A stretch of 64,000 bases of DNA from Arthrobacter sunyaminii (GTDB taxonomy: Bacteria > Actinomycetota > Actinomycetes > Actinomycetales > Micrococcaceae), in the NCBI RefSeq assembly GCF_018866305.1, contig NZ_CP076456.1, positions 1,054,001 through 1,118,000 of the forward strand. The letters run 5' to 3'. The notes beneath the pieces were generated by a model. That model saw only the letters and a program-made list of their open reading frames with translations, was not told where the DNA came from and made no database searches. Shown piece after piece: positions 48,689-57,550 of this stretch. Every line of letters starts with the position of its first letter. Position 1 is the first letter of the stretch. The translations under genes and the position numbers were made by a program.

Positions 48689-48717
48689 TTGACGTCTTCG
48701 TATTACACGCGTGTAAT
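48689..48717 (+). promoter_or_regulatory. whiB promoter with 16-bp palindromic operator
   Basis: TTGACG at 48689-48694 and TGTAAT at 48712-48717 are spaced 17 bp. The perfect palindrome ATTACACGCGTGTAAT (48702-48717) fills the spacer and -10. A repressor or activator probably binds it. The 330-bp gap (48502-48831) also has TTGACT at 48663 and must contain the promoter of the divergent TIGR03089 gene, which I cannot place. Confidence 0.55.
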
Positions 48718-48831
48718 TAGGTATCGGATTTGTTCCAGCAATCCACCACCAAGATGCATTCCAAGCAGGCTGATTGTGCCACGCAGGGCTCAAAGATCCG
48801 TTGCAGGGACAATAACACCGGGAGGACCTCC

Positions 48832-49362
48832 ATGGGGCAGGCAGAATACACGCACGACCAGTCCATTGCCGCGCAGGCATCAGCTAGCTACGGCGCTCGG
48901 GGCGTACCCGTGGACTGGTACGTGGACCCTGCGGACCCGGGAGCAGCTGAGCGCTACCGCCAGGACACCGCAGGCCTGGAGGACCAGGCAACGGCCTTCC
49001 TGGCCGCCCACGAAGCCCTCGCCCCGGACACTGAGGAAACAGAGCTCCTGGACCCGCCCGTCGCGTTGTTTTCTCCCCCCGCGGAGAAAGACACCCGGCC
49101 GGTCTGGATTGGCCTGCCCGGCCTTGGCGACTACGACGACAGCGAACTCGGCTGGCAGTCCGACGCCCTCTGCGCACAGACGGACCCGGAAGCCTTCTTT
49201 CCGGAAAAAGGCGGTTCCACGCGGGACGCCAAGAAAGTCTGCGCTGCCTGCAACGTAAGGTCCCAGTGCCTGGAATACGCACTGGCCAACGATGAGAGGT
49301 TCGGCATCTGGGGCGGCCTGTCCGAGCGCGAACGCCGCCGGCTCCGGAAGCAGGCAGTCTAA
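48832..49362 (+). CDS. WhiB family iron-sulphur regulator (WhiB2-like)
   Basis: Transcription factor binding a 4Fe-4S cluster, typically working with the housekeeping sigma factor. It has 176 residues from ATG at 48832, behind GGAGG at 48821-48825. The four cysteines are in LCAQTDPEAFFPEKGGS near residue 115, VCAACNVRSQC near 137-147; the C-x2-C-x5-C spacing is right. GIWGGLSERERRRLRKQ is the turn plus basic DNA-binding tail. The N-terminal ~90 residues are an extension beyond the core. Neighbours (manA, LCP, zincin, DUF3499) match those of mycobacterial whiB2, a division regulator. Confidence 0.92.
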   Translation: MGQAEYTHDQSIAAQASASYGARGVPVDWYVDPADPGAAERYRQDTAGLEDQATAFLAAHEALAPDTEETELLDPPVALFSPPAEKDTRPVWIGLPGLGDYDDSELGWQSDALCAQTDPEAFFPEKGGSTRDAKKVCAACNVRSQCLEYALANDERFGIWGGLSERERRRLRKQAV

Positions 49363-52300
49363 TTCCTTCGCACGTTCGCGTTTGTGCCGTTGTTGTTTCC
49401 CACAACGGCGCACAGTACCTCCCCGAAACACTTACCGCGCTGGCCGGACAAACCCGGCCGGCTGACCAATTCGTCGGCGTTGACACCGGATCCGCCGATA
49501 ATTCCCTTTCTCTTTTGCGCAGCGGCCTCCCGGCCGGAGCCACCATTGCCGAGGCTCCGGCCAAATCCGGTTTCGGTGCTGCCGTGCAGGCGGGGTTGAG
49601 CGCACTCTCAGCCCCTGTTTCTCCCGACGATAGCGTGGACTGGCTGTGGCTGCTCCATGATGATTCGGCGCCCGCCCCGGAAGCCCTTGAAGAACTTCTT
49701 CTGGCCGTTGAACGGGCGCCCTCGGTCACTATTGCCGGCGCCAAACAGGTCGACTGGTACAACCAGCGGCTGCTGGTGGATGTTGGCGTCTCGATCAGTC
49801 GGTGGGCGGAACGCCTCACGCTGATCGACGCCGATGAGCTGGACCAGGGCCAGTACAACGCGCGAAGCGACTTTTTTGCCGTGAACTCCGCCGGCATGCT
49901 CGTGCGGCGAGATGTCTGGGAAGCCCTGGGCGGCTTCGACCCGGCACTGCCCGGCACCGGTGACGACGTTGACCTGTGCTGGCGCAACCGCCTGGCCGGC
50001 CACCGCGTCGTCGTTGTCCCCGCAGCCAAGATGCGCCACGCGGGACGCCGGCCCAACACCGCAGCCACCGCCGCGGCCTCCCGCCGGGCCGAAATCTTCC
50101 TGCGGCTCAAACACGCGCCGCTGTGGCAGGTTCCGTTCCTGGCCGTTGGTGCAGTCCTGGGCGGTTTCGGCCGGCTGATCCTGGGGATGCTTGCGAAAGA
50201 CCCCGCCTATGCTTTTAGCTCGCTCGCGGCCAGCATCGGCGCTGTCCTGCGTCCGGTGGACCTGTACCGGTCCCGCCGCGCCGCCGCAGCCACCCGCACC
50301 CGGCCGCGCAGCGCGGTCCGTGCCCTGCGCACCCGACGGCGGGAAGTACGCGAACACCGCAGGTCACTCTTTGAGGCGGAACCGGCGCTCTTCGCCGACG
50401 ACGCGCCTATTCACGGAACCCAGACACACGGAACCCAGACACACGGGACGGCGGCACTGGCCGGAACGGCGCAGGAAGCCGGCTCCCTGGAACCCAGCGG
50501 TGATTCCAACCACGACTTCGCCGCCCTCGCTGCCCCGTCCCGTGCCTGGGTGGGGGCGGGAGCCGTCGCGGCAGCGCTGCTGCTGCTCGTCGCTTCACTG
50601 GCCGGGCTTCACCGCTTCATCGGAGCGTCCGCGCTGGCCGGCGGGTCCCTGCTGCCGCTCTCCGGAAGCCTGGGTGAGATTTGGTCCAATGCTTCGTCCT
50701 GGTGGATCGATCTGGGCTCCGGTTACCCGGGCCACGGCGATCCCTTCGACTATGTCCTCTGGCTGCTCGGTGCCGCCGGACTCGGAAACACCAACATCGC
50801 CGTCGTCACCCTGGTGCTGACGGCCATGCCGCTCGCCGGGCTCAGCGCCTGGTTCGCCGCCGGTGCACTGACCCGTCACCGGGGCCTGCGTTTTTGGGCC
50901 GCACTATTCTGGGGCAGCACACCCGCGCTCCAGGTGGCGCTGGGTGAAGGCCGGCTCGGAGCGCTGATTGCGCACATCCTGCTGCCGCTGCTGGTGCTGG
51001 CCATGCTGCGGGCCGTGGGAACGGCGCCGCGCAACGTCAACGACCGGCTGATTCTTCAGGGCACGCCGGTGCAATGGACCGGCAAGGAATCCAGCTGGGC
51101 CGCTGCCGGTGCCGCCGGGCTGCTGCTGGCCGTTGTCACGGCGTCCGCGCCCACGCTGTTTGTGCTGGCCGCGTTTGCGGTGCTGCTGGTCTCCCTGCGG
51201 GTGGGCCGCCGTGCCCGCACGCTGTGGTGGTCCCTGATCCCGGCGGCTGCGCTGCTCCTGCCGGTGGTGGTCTCCACCCTGGACCGTCCGCGTGCGCTTG
51301 CCGCGGACCCCGGGGTTCCGCTGGGCTTCGATCCGGCCGCACTGTGGCAGCAGCTGCTCGGCTTCCCCCTCACTTTTGACGTCAACGGGGGACTTCCCCT
51401 GCTGGACTTCCTGCCGGCCGGTCCTTGGCCGCTGGTGCTGGCCCTGGTCATTGGCGGCCCGGTGCTGCTGCTGTCCGTTGCCGCTCTTTTCGCCGGTCCC
51501 CGCACTGCGCTGGCCCGCCTGGCCTGGATCCTGAGCCTCGCCGCGCTTGTCCTTAGCTGGCTCTCGGCATTCGTCGCCACGGGTGCAGCTCCGGACGGAC
51601 TCGTGACGCCGTTCCCCGGTCCGCTGGTTTCAGCCGCAGTCTTCCTGCAGCTGTGTGCGGCGCTGCTGGCGGGAAACACCCTGCTTAACCGCCGGGCAGC
51701 CCCGGACCATGCCGCGGGCGGACGTCCCCGGCAGGCCGGCCGTCCGGTAGCCGTCCTGCTGGGAATCCTCCTTGCCCTGGGGCCTGCGGCGGGCCTGGCC
51801 CTGTGGAGCATTCCCCTGGCCACGGGCTCCACCACCGCCGAAGGCACCAACGGCGTGCACGGAGCGCAGCCCCTGGTAGCCCCGGCAGCAGAACGCACGC
51901 TGCCCGCCACCGCAGCGGACAAGGGCAGCAGCGACGAGCGCACCCGCACCCTGGTGCTGCGCACAGACGCCAACGACGACGTCACCGCGGCGCTGATGCG
52001 CCACGGCGGCACCACCATGGACGGCATGTCCGCCATTTACGCAGCCCGCACGATCACGGGTGCGGTCAATGCCGAGGAACTCGCGGCCGACGACGACGCC
52101 GCGGCAGACGTGCGCCGTGCCGTGGCCATTATTACCGTCGGGACCGGAGTGGATCCGCGTGCGGAGCTGGCCCGGCTTGGTGTTGGCTACGTGGTCCTTC
52201 AACAATCCGACACGTCCGCGGAACTGCTGGCGGGGAAGATGGATTCCGTTCCGGGCCTCGCGGCGGTGGGGCAAACCGGTTCGGGCTGGCTGTGGCGGGT

Positions 52301-52898
52301 TGTCGGCCAGCTTGATGAGCAGGGGACCGAGGAGCTTTCCGAGGACACCGCCCGGGTCCGCATCCTGGCCGGCGACGGCTCCGTGGAATCCGTGGTTCAG
52401 TCCGGGGCCACAGACGTTCGTACCGCCATCCCCGCAGGAGCGCAAGGCCGCACTCTTGTCCTGGCTGAACGCTCGGACCCGGGCTGGCAGGCAACCCTGA
52501 ACGGTGTGCCGCTTGCAGCAACGGCGGACAGCTGGGCACAGGCCTGGACGCTTCCTGCCGACGGCGGGGACCTGGAAATCCGGTATGACACGGTGTGGGA
52601 ACCCTGGCTTGGGGCAGCTCAAGTCCTGGTTATTGCGCTGACGGTGCTGCTGGCCCTGCCCACACGCTCCCGCAGGGGTGCGGTCCGGCTGCCCGGCCGG
52701 CAGCTTCCGCGGCGTAGCGGACCGGTTGATCCGGCGGACGGGGGCAGTACTGCAGGAGGCAGCGCAACTGCAGATTCCGGTGCCGCTGCGGTGCCGGCGG
52801 AACCGTCCAGGACCGCAACGGTCGGCGCCGGTGCGCCGGTGCGGACAGAGGAACTCAATGCCTCGGGGAAATCCGGCGCAACGGAAGGGCAGCGCTGA
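49362..52898 (+). CDS. Large membrane glycosyltransferase, family 2
   Basis: About 1178 residues. An N-terminal GT2 domain spans ~1-250: VVVSHNGAQYLPETL, VGVDTGSADNS, WLLHDDSAPAPEAL with the DxD-like metal site, and GGFDPALPGTGDDVDLCWR. A basic Arg/Ala linker follows, then a polytopic part with ~10-12 helices (from ~390) and a large external C-terminal domain. It probably builds a wall or capsular polymer. The conserved GT2 start lies upstream of the first ATG/GTG/TTG-type codon (TTG at 49515), so translation probably begins at ATT 49362, just over the whiB stop. See findings. It ends 1 bp into the DUF5719 start. Confidence 0.85.
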   Translation: MPSHVRVCAVVVSHNGAQYLPETLTALAGQTRPADQFVGVDTGSADNSLSLLRSGLPAGATIAEAPAKSGFGAAVQAGLSALSAPVSPDDSVDWLWLLHDDSAPAPEALEELLLAVERAPSVTIAGAKQVDWYNQRLLVDVGVSISRWAERLTLIDADELDQGQYNARSDFFAVNSAGMLVRRDVWEALGGFDPALPGTGDDVDLCWRNRLAGHRVVVVPAAKMRHAGRRPNTAATAAASRRAEIFLRLKHAPLWQVPFLAVGAVLGGFGRLILGMLAKDPAYAFSSLAASIGAVLRPVDLYRSRRAAAATRTRPRSAVRALRTRRREVREHRRSLFEAEPALFADDAPIHGTQTHGTQTHGTAALAGTAQEAGSLEPSGDSNHDFAALAAPSRAWVGAGAVAAALLLLVASLAGLHRFIGASALAGGSLLPLSGSLGEIWSNASSWWIDLGSGYPGHGDPFDYVLWLLGAAGLGNTNIAVVTLVLTAMPLAGLSAWFAAGALTRHRGLRFWAALFWGSTPALQVALGEGRLGALIAHILLPLLVLAMLRAVGTAPRNVNDRLILQGTPVQWTGKESSWAAAGAAGLLLAVVTASAPTLFVLAAFAVLLVSLRVGRRARTLWWSLIPAAALLLPVVVSTLDRPRALAADPGVPLGFDPAALWQQLLGFPLTFDVNGGLPLLDFLPAGPWPLVLALVIGGPVLLLSVAALFAGPRTALARLAWILSLAALVLSWLSAFVATGAAPDGLVTPFPGPLVSAAVFLQLCAALLAGNTLLNRRAAPDHAAGGRPRQAGRPVAVLLGILLALGPAAGLALWSIPLATGSTTAEGTNGVHGAQPLVAPAAERTLPATAADKGSSDERTRTLVLRTDANDDVTAALMRHGGTTMDGMSAIYAARTITGAVNAEELAADDDAAADVRRAVAIITVGTGVDPRAELARLGVGYVVLQQSDTSAELLAGKMDSVPGLAAVGQTGSGWLWRVVGQLDEQGTEELSEDTARVRILAGDGSVESVVQSGATDVRTAIPAGAQGRTLVLAERSDPGWQATLNGVPLAATADSWAQAWTLPADGGDLEIRYDTVWEPWLGAAQVLVIALTVLLALPTRSRRGAVRLPGRQLPRRSGPVDPADGGSTAGGSATADSGAAAVPAEPSRTATVGAGAPVRTEELNASGKSGATEGQR

Positions 52899-54607
52899 TG
52901 AGCGGCAAGAAGGAATCCCCGGACCGCCGGGCGCGGAAGCGGGCAGCCGGGGATGCTGCCGCCGAGGCTGGTTCTCCGGTTGCCGCTGGTGCGGAGCCGT
53001 CAAAGTCCGGCCCGCTTCCGGCTGGCCGGGCCGAGGTCCGGGTGCGGCGGCAGCGGCGCCGCCGCCAGGCTGTCACGGCGGGGTCTGCCGTGCTGATCCT
53101 TGCTGCGGCAACGGCCGTGGTGGCAGGTTCCGAAGCCGTTGAATCCGGCAATGCGGGAAGATCCGTGGAGATTGCCGCGGCTGACGTACCGGCAGGACCG
53201 CTTACCGCTGTCTGCCCGGAGCCGCTGCGGCTGCTGTCCGGTGCCGTTGCGGGAACCGATCCCCAGTTCAGCCCGGTATCCGAATCCGCCACGACCAGCC
53301 TCAGCGCGGTGGTGCTGAGTGGCGCGGGGAATCCCGTTCCGGCGTCGTCGCTGCTGAAAGCTGACGGGATGAGCGTGCTGAAAGCCATTGCAGACGGTGC
53401 TCCGAAAGAGCAGCCACTGGCCGGCGTGAGGAGCGCGGGCGTGCTGGCTAATGAGAACGTCACTGAGGCCACGGTCCTCAGCGCCGAGCCCTCGGGCACC
53501 CTGCAGGCCACGGCCAATGCCGTGGTGGGCTTCTCCGCCGAGGACGGTGACCTTGCGGGTCTCGCCGCGGCAAACTGCCAGGCTCCGGGCAACGACATGT
53601 GGATTCTGGGGGCACGAACCACGGTGGGTGCCACCGCGGTGCTGCGCCTCACCAATCCGTCGGAAAGCGCAGCCACGGTGGACCTGGAGCTTTACGGTTC
53701 CAAGGGGCGGGTGGAAGGGACCGGCACGCGCGGGATCCTGGTGCCGCCCGGCGCAACCAAAGCAATTGTCCTGGCCGGCCTGGCGGCGAATGACCCCGGA
53801 TTGGCGGTCCGGGTGCGCAGTTCCGGCGGACCGGTCACGGCAATGGTGCAGCAGAGCCTCCTGCGGGGACTGACACCCGGAGGCGTGGAACTGATCCAGC
53901 CGTCAGCCGCGGCGTCGCCGCAGCAGGTCATCAGCGGTGTCCGCATCCAGAGCCCCGCAGCCACCAAGGCGCTGACCGCCAAGCGCGGGTATGAATCAGC
54001 GGCCCCGGTGCTCCAGGTGGCCGTTCCCGGCAGCACCAACGGTGTGGTGTCGGTGCGGATCCTGGGCAAGGACGGAGACGTTTCCCTGCCGGGCGGGGGA
54101 GTCTTCACCGTTCCTGCCGGCAGCGTGGGGCAGCTTCCCCTGGACTCGCTGCCCGAAGGCACATACTCGGTGGAGGTTACAGCCGATGTGTCGGTGGTTG
54201 CCGGCACCGTGTCCAGCCGGGGCAGCAAGCCTGACGCGCCGGTGGACCTGGCCGTCGCGCCGTCGGGAGAGCGCCTGGGCAATGAACATTTGGCGGTGCT
54301 GCCCGCGGACATCACATCCGTGCTGAGTTTTGCTGCCCCGGCCGGTGCGGCTGAAGTGCGGCTGACCGGCGTCGCGAGGGACGGCAGCCTCACCGAGGAG
54401 CAGATTGTCTCGGTGCCGGAGGGGTCCACGGTCACCATCCCGGCGCAGAGCGTCGGGTCAGGTCTTGCGGCAGTGCTGATCAGCACCACCGGCGAGCCGG
54501 TGTACGGTGCCCAGGTCCTCACGGGTAAGGACGACGGCGTTTCGGTGCTGCCGCTGCCCAAGGGGAACATCGGCGGCACCTCGGTTCCGGTGAGCCTGGG
54601 CTACTAA
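52898..54607 (+). CDS. DUF5719 exported/anchored protein
   Basis: 569 residues. Residues 1-58 are highly basic and cytoplasmic (RVRRQRRRRQ). One helix lies near 60-77 (AVTAGSAVLILAAATAVVAG). The rest is an extracytoplasmic beta-rich protein with repeated VxLRLxNPSxxxATVDLELYG-like segments (TAVLRLTNPSESAATVDLEL near 253). This is the DUF5719 layout; function unknown. Start ATG overlaps the glycosyltransferase stop by 1 bp (TGATG), so the pair is probably translated together and works on the same polymer (inference). Confidence 0.85.
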   Translation: MSGKKESPDRRARKRAAGDAAAEAGSPVAAGAEPSKSGPLPAGRAEVRVRRQRRRRQAVTAGSAVLILAAATAVVAGSEAVESGNAGRSVEIAAADVPAGPLTAVCPEPLRLLSGAVAGTDPQFSPVSESATTSLSAVVLSGAGNPVPASSLLKADGMSVLKAIADGAPKEQPLAGVRSAGVLANENVTEATVLSAEPSGTLQATANAVVGFSAEDGDLAGLAAANCQAPGNDMWILGARTTVGATAVLRLTNPSESAATVDLELYGSKGRVEGTGTRGILVPPGATKAIVLAGLAANDPGLAVRVRSSGGPVTAMVQQSLLRGLTPGGVELIQPSAAASPQQVISGVRIQSPAATKALTAKRGYESAAPVLQVAVPGSTNGVVSVRILGKDGDVSLPGGGVFTVPAGSVGQLPLDSLPEGTYSVEVTADVSVVAGTVSSRGSKPDAPVDLAVAPSGERLGNEHLAVLPADITSVLSFAAPAGAAEVRLTGVARDGSLTEEQIVSVPEGSTVTIPAQSVGSGLAAVLISTTGEPVYGAQVLTGKDDGVSVLPLPKGNIGGTSVPVSLGY

Positions 54608-54652
54608 GCCTGGCTGGTGCCCTGCCGGTGCCCTGCGGGCGCCCGGTGCCGG

Positions 54653-55183
54653 CTACAGCGGGCGGAAACGGCCGTAGGTGGGGTCCACGGTTTCGGGATC
54701 CATGCCAATGAGTGTGGCCAGCTGTTCCACCACGACGTCGTGGATCAGTTCGCTGACCGGCACCAGGCCCCGGGCTGCGGATTCGATCGGATGCCGGTAG
54801 ACCGTGATGACGGCCGGCTTTGGTCCCGCTGCGGGCGTGCCTGCACCGAACGGAATGTTCCCGCGGGTAGCTGCCAGTTCTTCGAGTCCCGGGGGGATGT
54901 CCTGCACCACAAACTGATAGGACTGGATGCTCTCGCCCCACAGCCGTTCCAGGCGCTGCGCGGACTCCAGCACCCAGGTGTCGAAGCGCTCCGAACGGGA
55001 GCGGAAACCGGCCAAATGCGCCGGAATAAGCTCACCGCGCAAGCCGCGTCCATGCCGGTTTCGGCGTCGGCTCCGAAATGGGCGCGGGTTAGCCGCCCCG
55101 GAGGAAACGGCATCAGCCGGCCCGTTTCCGGACGGCTCTTCGCCGGGGCCGAGATACACCCTGAGAGTTGGTCCGGTGGACAT
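54653..55183 (-). CDS. Zincin-like metallopeptidase family protein, degenerate active site
   Basis: 176 residues from ATG at 55183, six bp after TACAGT. The core at ~70-176 resembles the Zincin_1 family (VVQDIPPGLEELAATRGNIPF, ITVYRHPIESAARG). Where catalytic members have HExxH, this protein reads IHDVVVEQLATLIGMDP: the first His is kept, but Glu and second His are replaced. The actinobacterial branch, including Rv3259, appears to share this, suggesting a non-peptidase role. It diverges from DUF3499, as in Rv3259/Rv3258c. Confidence 0.82.
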   Translation of the reverse strand: MSTGPTLRVYLGPGEEPSGNGPADAVSSGAANPRPFRSRRRNRHGRGLRGELIPAHLAGFRSRSERFDTWVLESAQRLERLWGESIQSYQFVVQDIPPGLEELAATRGNIPFGAGTPAAGPKPAVITVYRHPIESAARGLVPVSELIHDVVVEQLATLIGMDPETVDPTYGRFRPL

Positions 55184-55189
55184 ACAAGT

Positions 55190-55195
55190 ACTGTA
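55190..55195 (-). promoter_or_regulatory. -10 hexamer for leaderless zincin-like gene
   Basis: On the minus strand TACAGT, then ACTTGT, then ATG at 55183. On the plus strand TAAAGT at 55277-55282 stands 8 nt before the DUF3499 GTG. Confidence 0.45.
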
Positions 55196-55290
55196 ACGGC
55201 TGTACCCGCCGGGAGGCACTGTTAATGGGACCTCGTCTTCCCGGCGAGCCTGCCCGCTGCGGGTGCCTCCGGCAGGTAAAGTGATCCTCC

Positions 55291-55671
55291 GTGGAATCCT
55301 TACGACTGTGCTCAAGATCAGCGTGCCGAGAGGCAGCTGTTGCCACCCTGACGTATGTGTACGCCGATTCCACCGCGGTGCTGGGACCGCTGGCAACGTA
55401 CGCCGAACCCCATTGTTACGATTTGTGCAACGCTCACGCCGCCCGGCTGACGGTGCCGCTGGGATGGGAAGTGGTCCGCCTGGATCTCGCCGGACAGCCG
55501 CGCACTCCCAGCCGCGACGATCTGTCCGCACTCGTGGATGCCGTGCGGGAAGCCGCCGAAAAGCCTGCAGCGGAGGCACCCAAGCGCGCCGGCAAGCACG
55601 CCCTGGAACCCCCGGCAGAGACCCCCGGCGCCCGGCGCTCCCACCTGCGGGTCCTGCGCGAAGAGGTCTGA
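55291..55671 (+). CDS. DUF3499 protein
   Basis: 126 residues, function unknown. The N-terminal half has a four-cysteine set: RLCSRSACREAAVATLTYVY (C-x4-C) near residue 7 and HCYDLCNAHAARL (C-x3-C, with His) near 42, suggesting a small zinc ribbon. Residues ~85-126 are an Ala/Pro/Glu-rich tail. GTG at 55291 with TAAAGT 8 nt before it. DUF3499 is an actinobacterial core family found next to the zincin-like gene and near whiB2. Confidence 0.87.
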   Translation: MESLRLCSRSACREAAVATLTYVYADSTAVLGPLATYAEPHCYDLCNAHAARLTVPLGWEVVRLDLAGQPRTPSRDDLSALVDAVREAAEKPAAEAPKRAGKHALEPPAETPGARRSHLRVLREEV

Positions 55672-55771
55672 CACCTGCACTGCCGCATCCTAAAGGGATA
55701 GTCTGGGGGCCAGCGCCGCGTTCTTACTCTCAGGCACGGCATCGACGTATCCCAAGGAAGTGCTGCAATCC

Positions 55772-55954
55772 ATGGTTAAACTCACTGCCGATCTGATGGC
55801 GGTTTTGCGCTGTCCCGTGACCGGCTCCGCGCTGGAGCAGGATGAAACGGGACTGGTCTCGACTGCCCCCGATGCCAGCGGTAATCTCGTCCATTACGTC
55901 CTGGAGGAAGGCATCCCCGTATTACTGGCCCCCTCGGCAGTGCGGGACGGCTAA
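55772..55954 (+). CDS. Trm112-like small protein
   Basis: 60 residues from ATG at 55772 (MVKLTADLMAVLRCPVTGS). The family has CPxxxxxL followed by a C-terminal hydrophobic GIPVLLAPSA strand, both present; only one of the usual zinc Cys is seen. Trm112-like proteins partner methyltransferases in eukaryotes and archaea; the bacterial role is unsettled. A GTG at 55760 gives a 4-residue extension but sits almost on the AAGGA. It lies 33 bp before sahH, so the two may be co-transcribed. Confidence 0.82.
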   Translation: MVKLTADLMAVLRCPVTGSALEQDETGLVSTAPDASGNLVHYVLEEGIPVLLAPSAVRDG

Positions 55955-55987
55955 GCTTCCGACACTTCAGAGTGAGGATTCCACCGC

Positions 55988-57466
55988 GTGAGCATCGAGT
56001 TTAAAGTCGCCGACCTGTCCCTCGCTGAAGCCGGCCGCCACCAGATTCGCCTGGCCGAACACGAAATGCCCGGACTGATGGCCCTGCGCCGTGAATACGG
56101 CCCCAGCCAGCCGCTGGCAGGCGCCCGCATTGCCGGTTCCCTGCACATGACGGTGCAGACAGCAGTACTGATCGAAACGCTCACCGCGCTGGGCGCCGAA
56201 GTCCGCTGGGCTTCCTGCAACATTTTCTCCACCCAGGATGAAGCGGCCGCGGCAGTCGTGGTGGGAAACGGCACCCCCCAGGACCCGGCAGGTGTCCCCG
56301 TTTTCGCCTGGAAGAACGAGTCCTTGGAAGAGTACTGGTGGACCGCGCAGCAGATCCTCACCTGGCCGGAGGGTTCCGGCGGACCCAACATGATCTTGGA
56401 CGACGGCGGCGATGCCACGCTGCTGCTGCATAAGGGCGTGGAGTTCGAGGCCGCAGGTGCGGTGCCGGAGAACCCCCGGGAGGGCGACGCCGACTACTCC
56501 TACGAGTACACGGTCATCCTTGACATGCTCCGCCGCTCCCTGGCCGAAAACCCGGGCAAATGGACCGAAACCGCCAAAGGCATCCGCGGCGTGACGGAGG
56601 AAACCACCACCGGCGTCCTGCGCCTGTACCAGCTGGCCGCTGAAGACAAGCTGCTGTTCCCGGCCATCAACGTCAATGACTCGGTCACCAAATCCAAGTT
56701 CGACAACAAGTACGGCATCCGCCACTCGCTGCCGGACGGACTGAACCGCGCCACCGACACCCTGATCGGCGGGAAGGTGGCTGTGATCTGCGGCTACGGC
56801 GACGTCGGCAAGGGTGCCGCCGAGGCCCTGCGCGGGCAGGGCGCGCGCGTGATCGTGACGGAGATCGACCCGATCTGCGCGCTGCAGGCCGCGATGGACG
56901 GCTACCAGGTGGCGAAGCTGGAATCCGTCCTGGACCAGGGCGATATCTTCATCACCGCCACTGGCAACAAGGACATCATCATGGCCTCCCACATGGCCAA
57001 GATGAAGCACCAGGCGATCGTGGGCAACGTGGGCCACTTCGACAATGAGATTGACATGGCCGGCCTGGCCAGGACCCCCGGGATCCGCAAGGTGGAAATC
57101 AAGCCGCAGGTGCACGAATGGGTGTTTGACGGGGGCACCGGCGAGCAGCGCAGCATCATTGTGCTTTCCGAGGGCCGCCTGCTGAATCTGGGCAATGCCA
57201 CCGGCCACCCCTCCTTTGTTATGAGCAATTCCTTCGCCAACCAGACCATCGCGCAGATCGAGTTGTTCACCAAGCACGGCAAGTCACCTCGGGACGGCGG
57301 CTACGCCAACCAGGTGTACGTGCTGCCCAAGGTGCTGGACGAAAAGGTTGCGCGCCTGCATCTGGATGCTCTCGGCGTCGAACTCACTGAATTGAGCAAG
57401 AGCCAGGCGGAATACCTGGGCGTGGACGTGGCGGGACCGTTTAAGTCCGACCATTACCGCTACTAA
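55988..57466 (+). CDS. sahH: Adenosylhomocysteinase
   Basis: NAD-dependent enzyme splitting S-adenosylhomocysteine into adenosine and homocysteine in the methyl cycle. It has 492 residues, the usual bacterial length. [21 protein letters not shown] near residue 32 in segments, [13 protein letters not shown] near 78, the NAD fold [19 protein letters not shown] near 262, and the C-terminal FKSDHYRY that closes the neighbouring NAD site. GTG start with GAGTGAGG upstream. Adenosine produced here can be consumed by Add. Confidence 0.96.
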   Translation: MSIEFKVADLSLAEAGRHQIRLAEHEMPGLMALRREYGPSQPLAGARIAGSLHMTVQTAVLIETLTALGAEVRWASCNIFSTQDEAAAAVVVGNGTPQDPAGVPVFAWKNESLEEYWWTAQQILTWPEGSGGPNMILDDGGDATLLLHKGVEFEAAGAVPENPREGDADYSYEYTVILDMLRRSLAENPGKWTETAKGIRGVTEETTTGVLRLYQLAAEDKLLFPAINVNDSVTKSKFDNKYGIRHSLPDGLNRATDTLIGGKVAVICGYGDVGKGAAEALRGQGARVIVTEIDPICALQAAMDGYQVAKLESVLDQGDIFITATGNKDIIMASHMAKMKHQAIVGNVGHFDNEIDMAGLARTPGIRKVEIKPQVHEWVFDGGTGEQRSIIVLSEGRLLNLGNATGHPSFVMSNSFANQTIAQIELFTKHGKSPRDGGYANQVYVLPKVLDEKVARLHLDALGVELTELSKSQAEYLGVDVAGPFKSDHYRY

Positions 57467-57550
57467 GCTCCGGTGCCGCGCCGGGTCAGGACAGGCAACG
57501 ATGTGGCACCGTTAACGCCGCCCTTACCGTAAAATGACGCAGGGGGAGCT

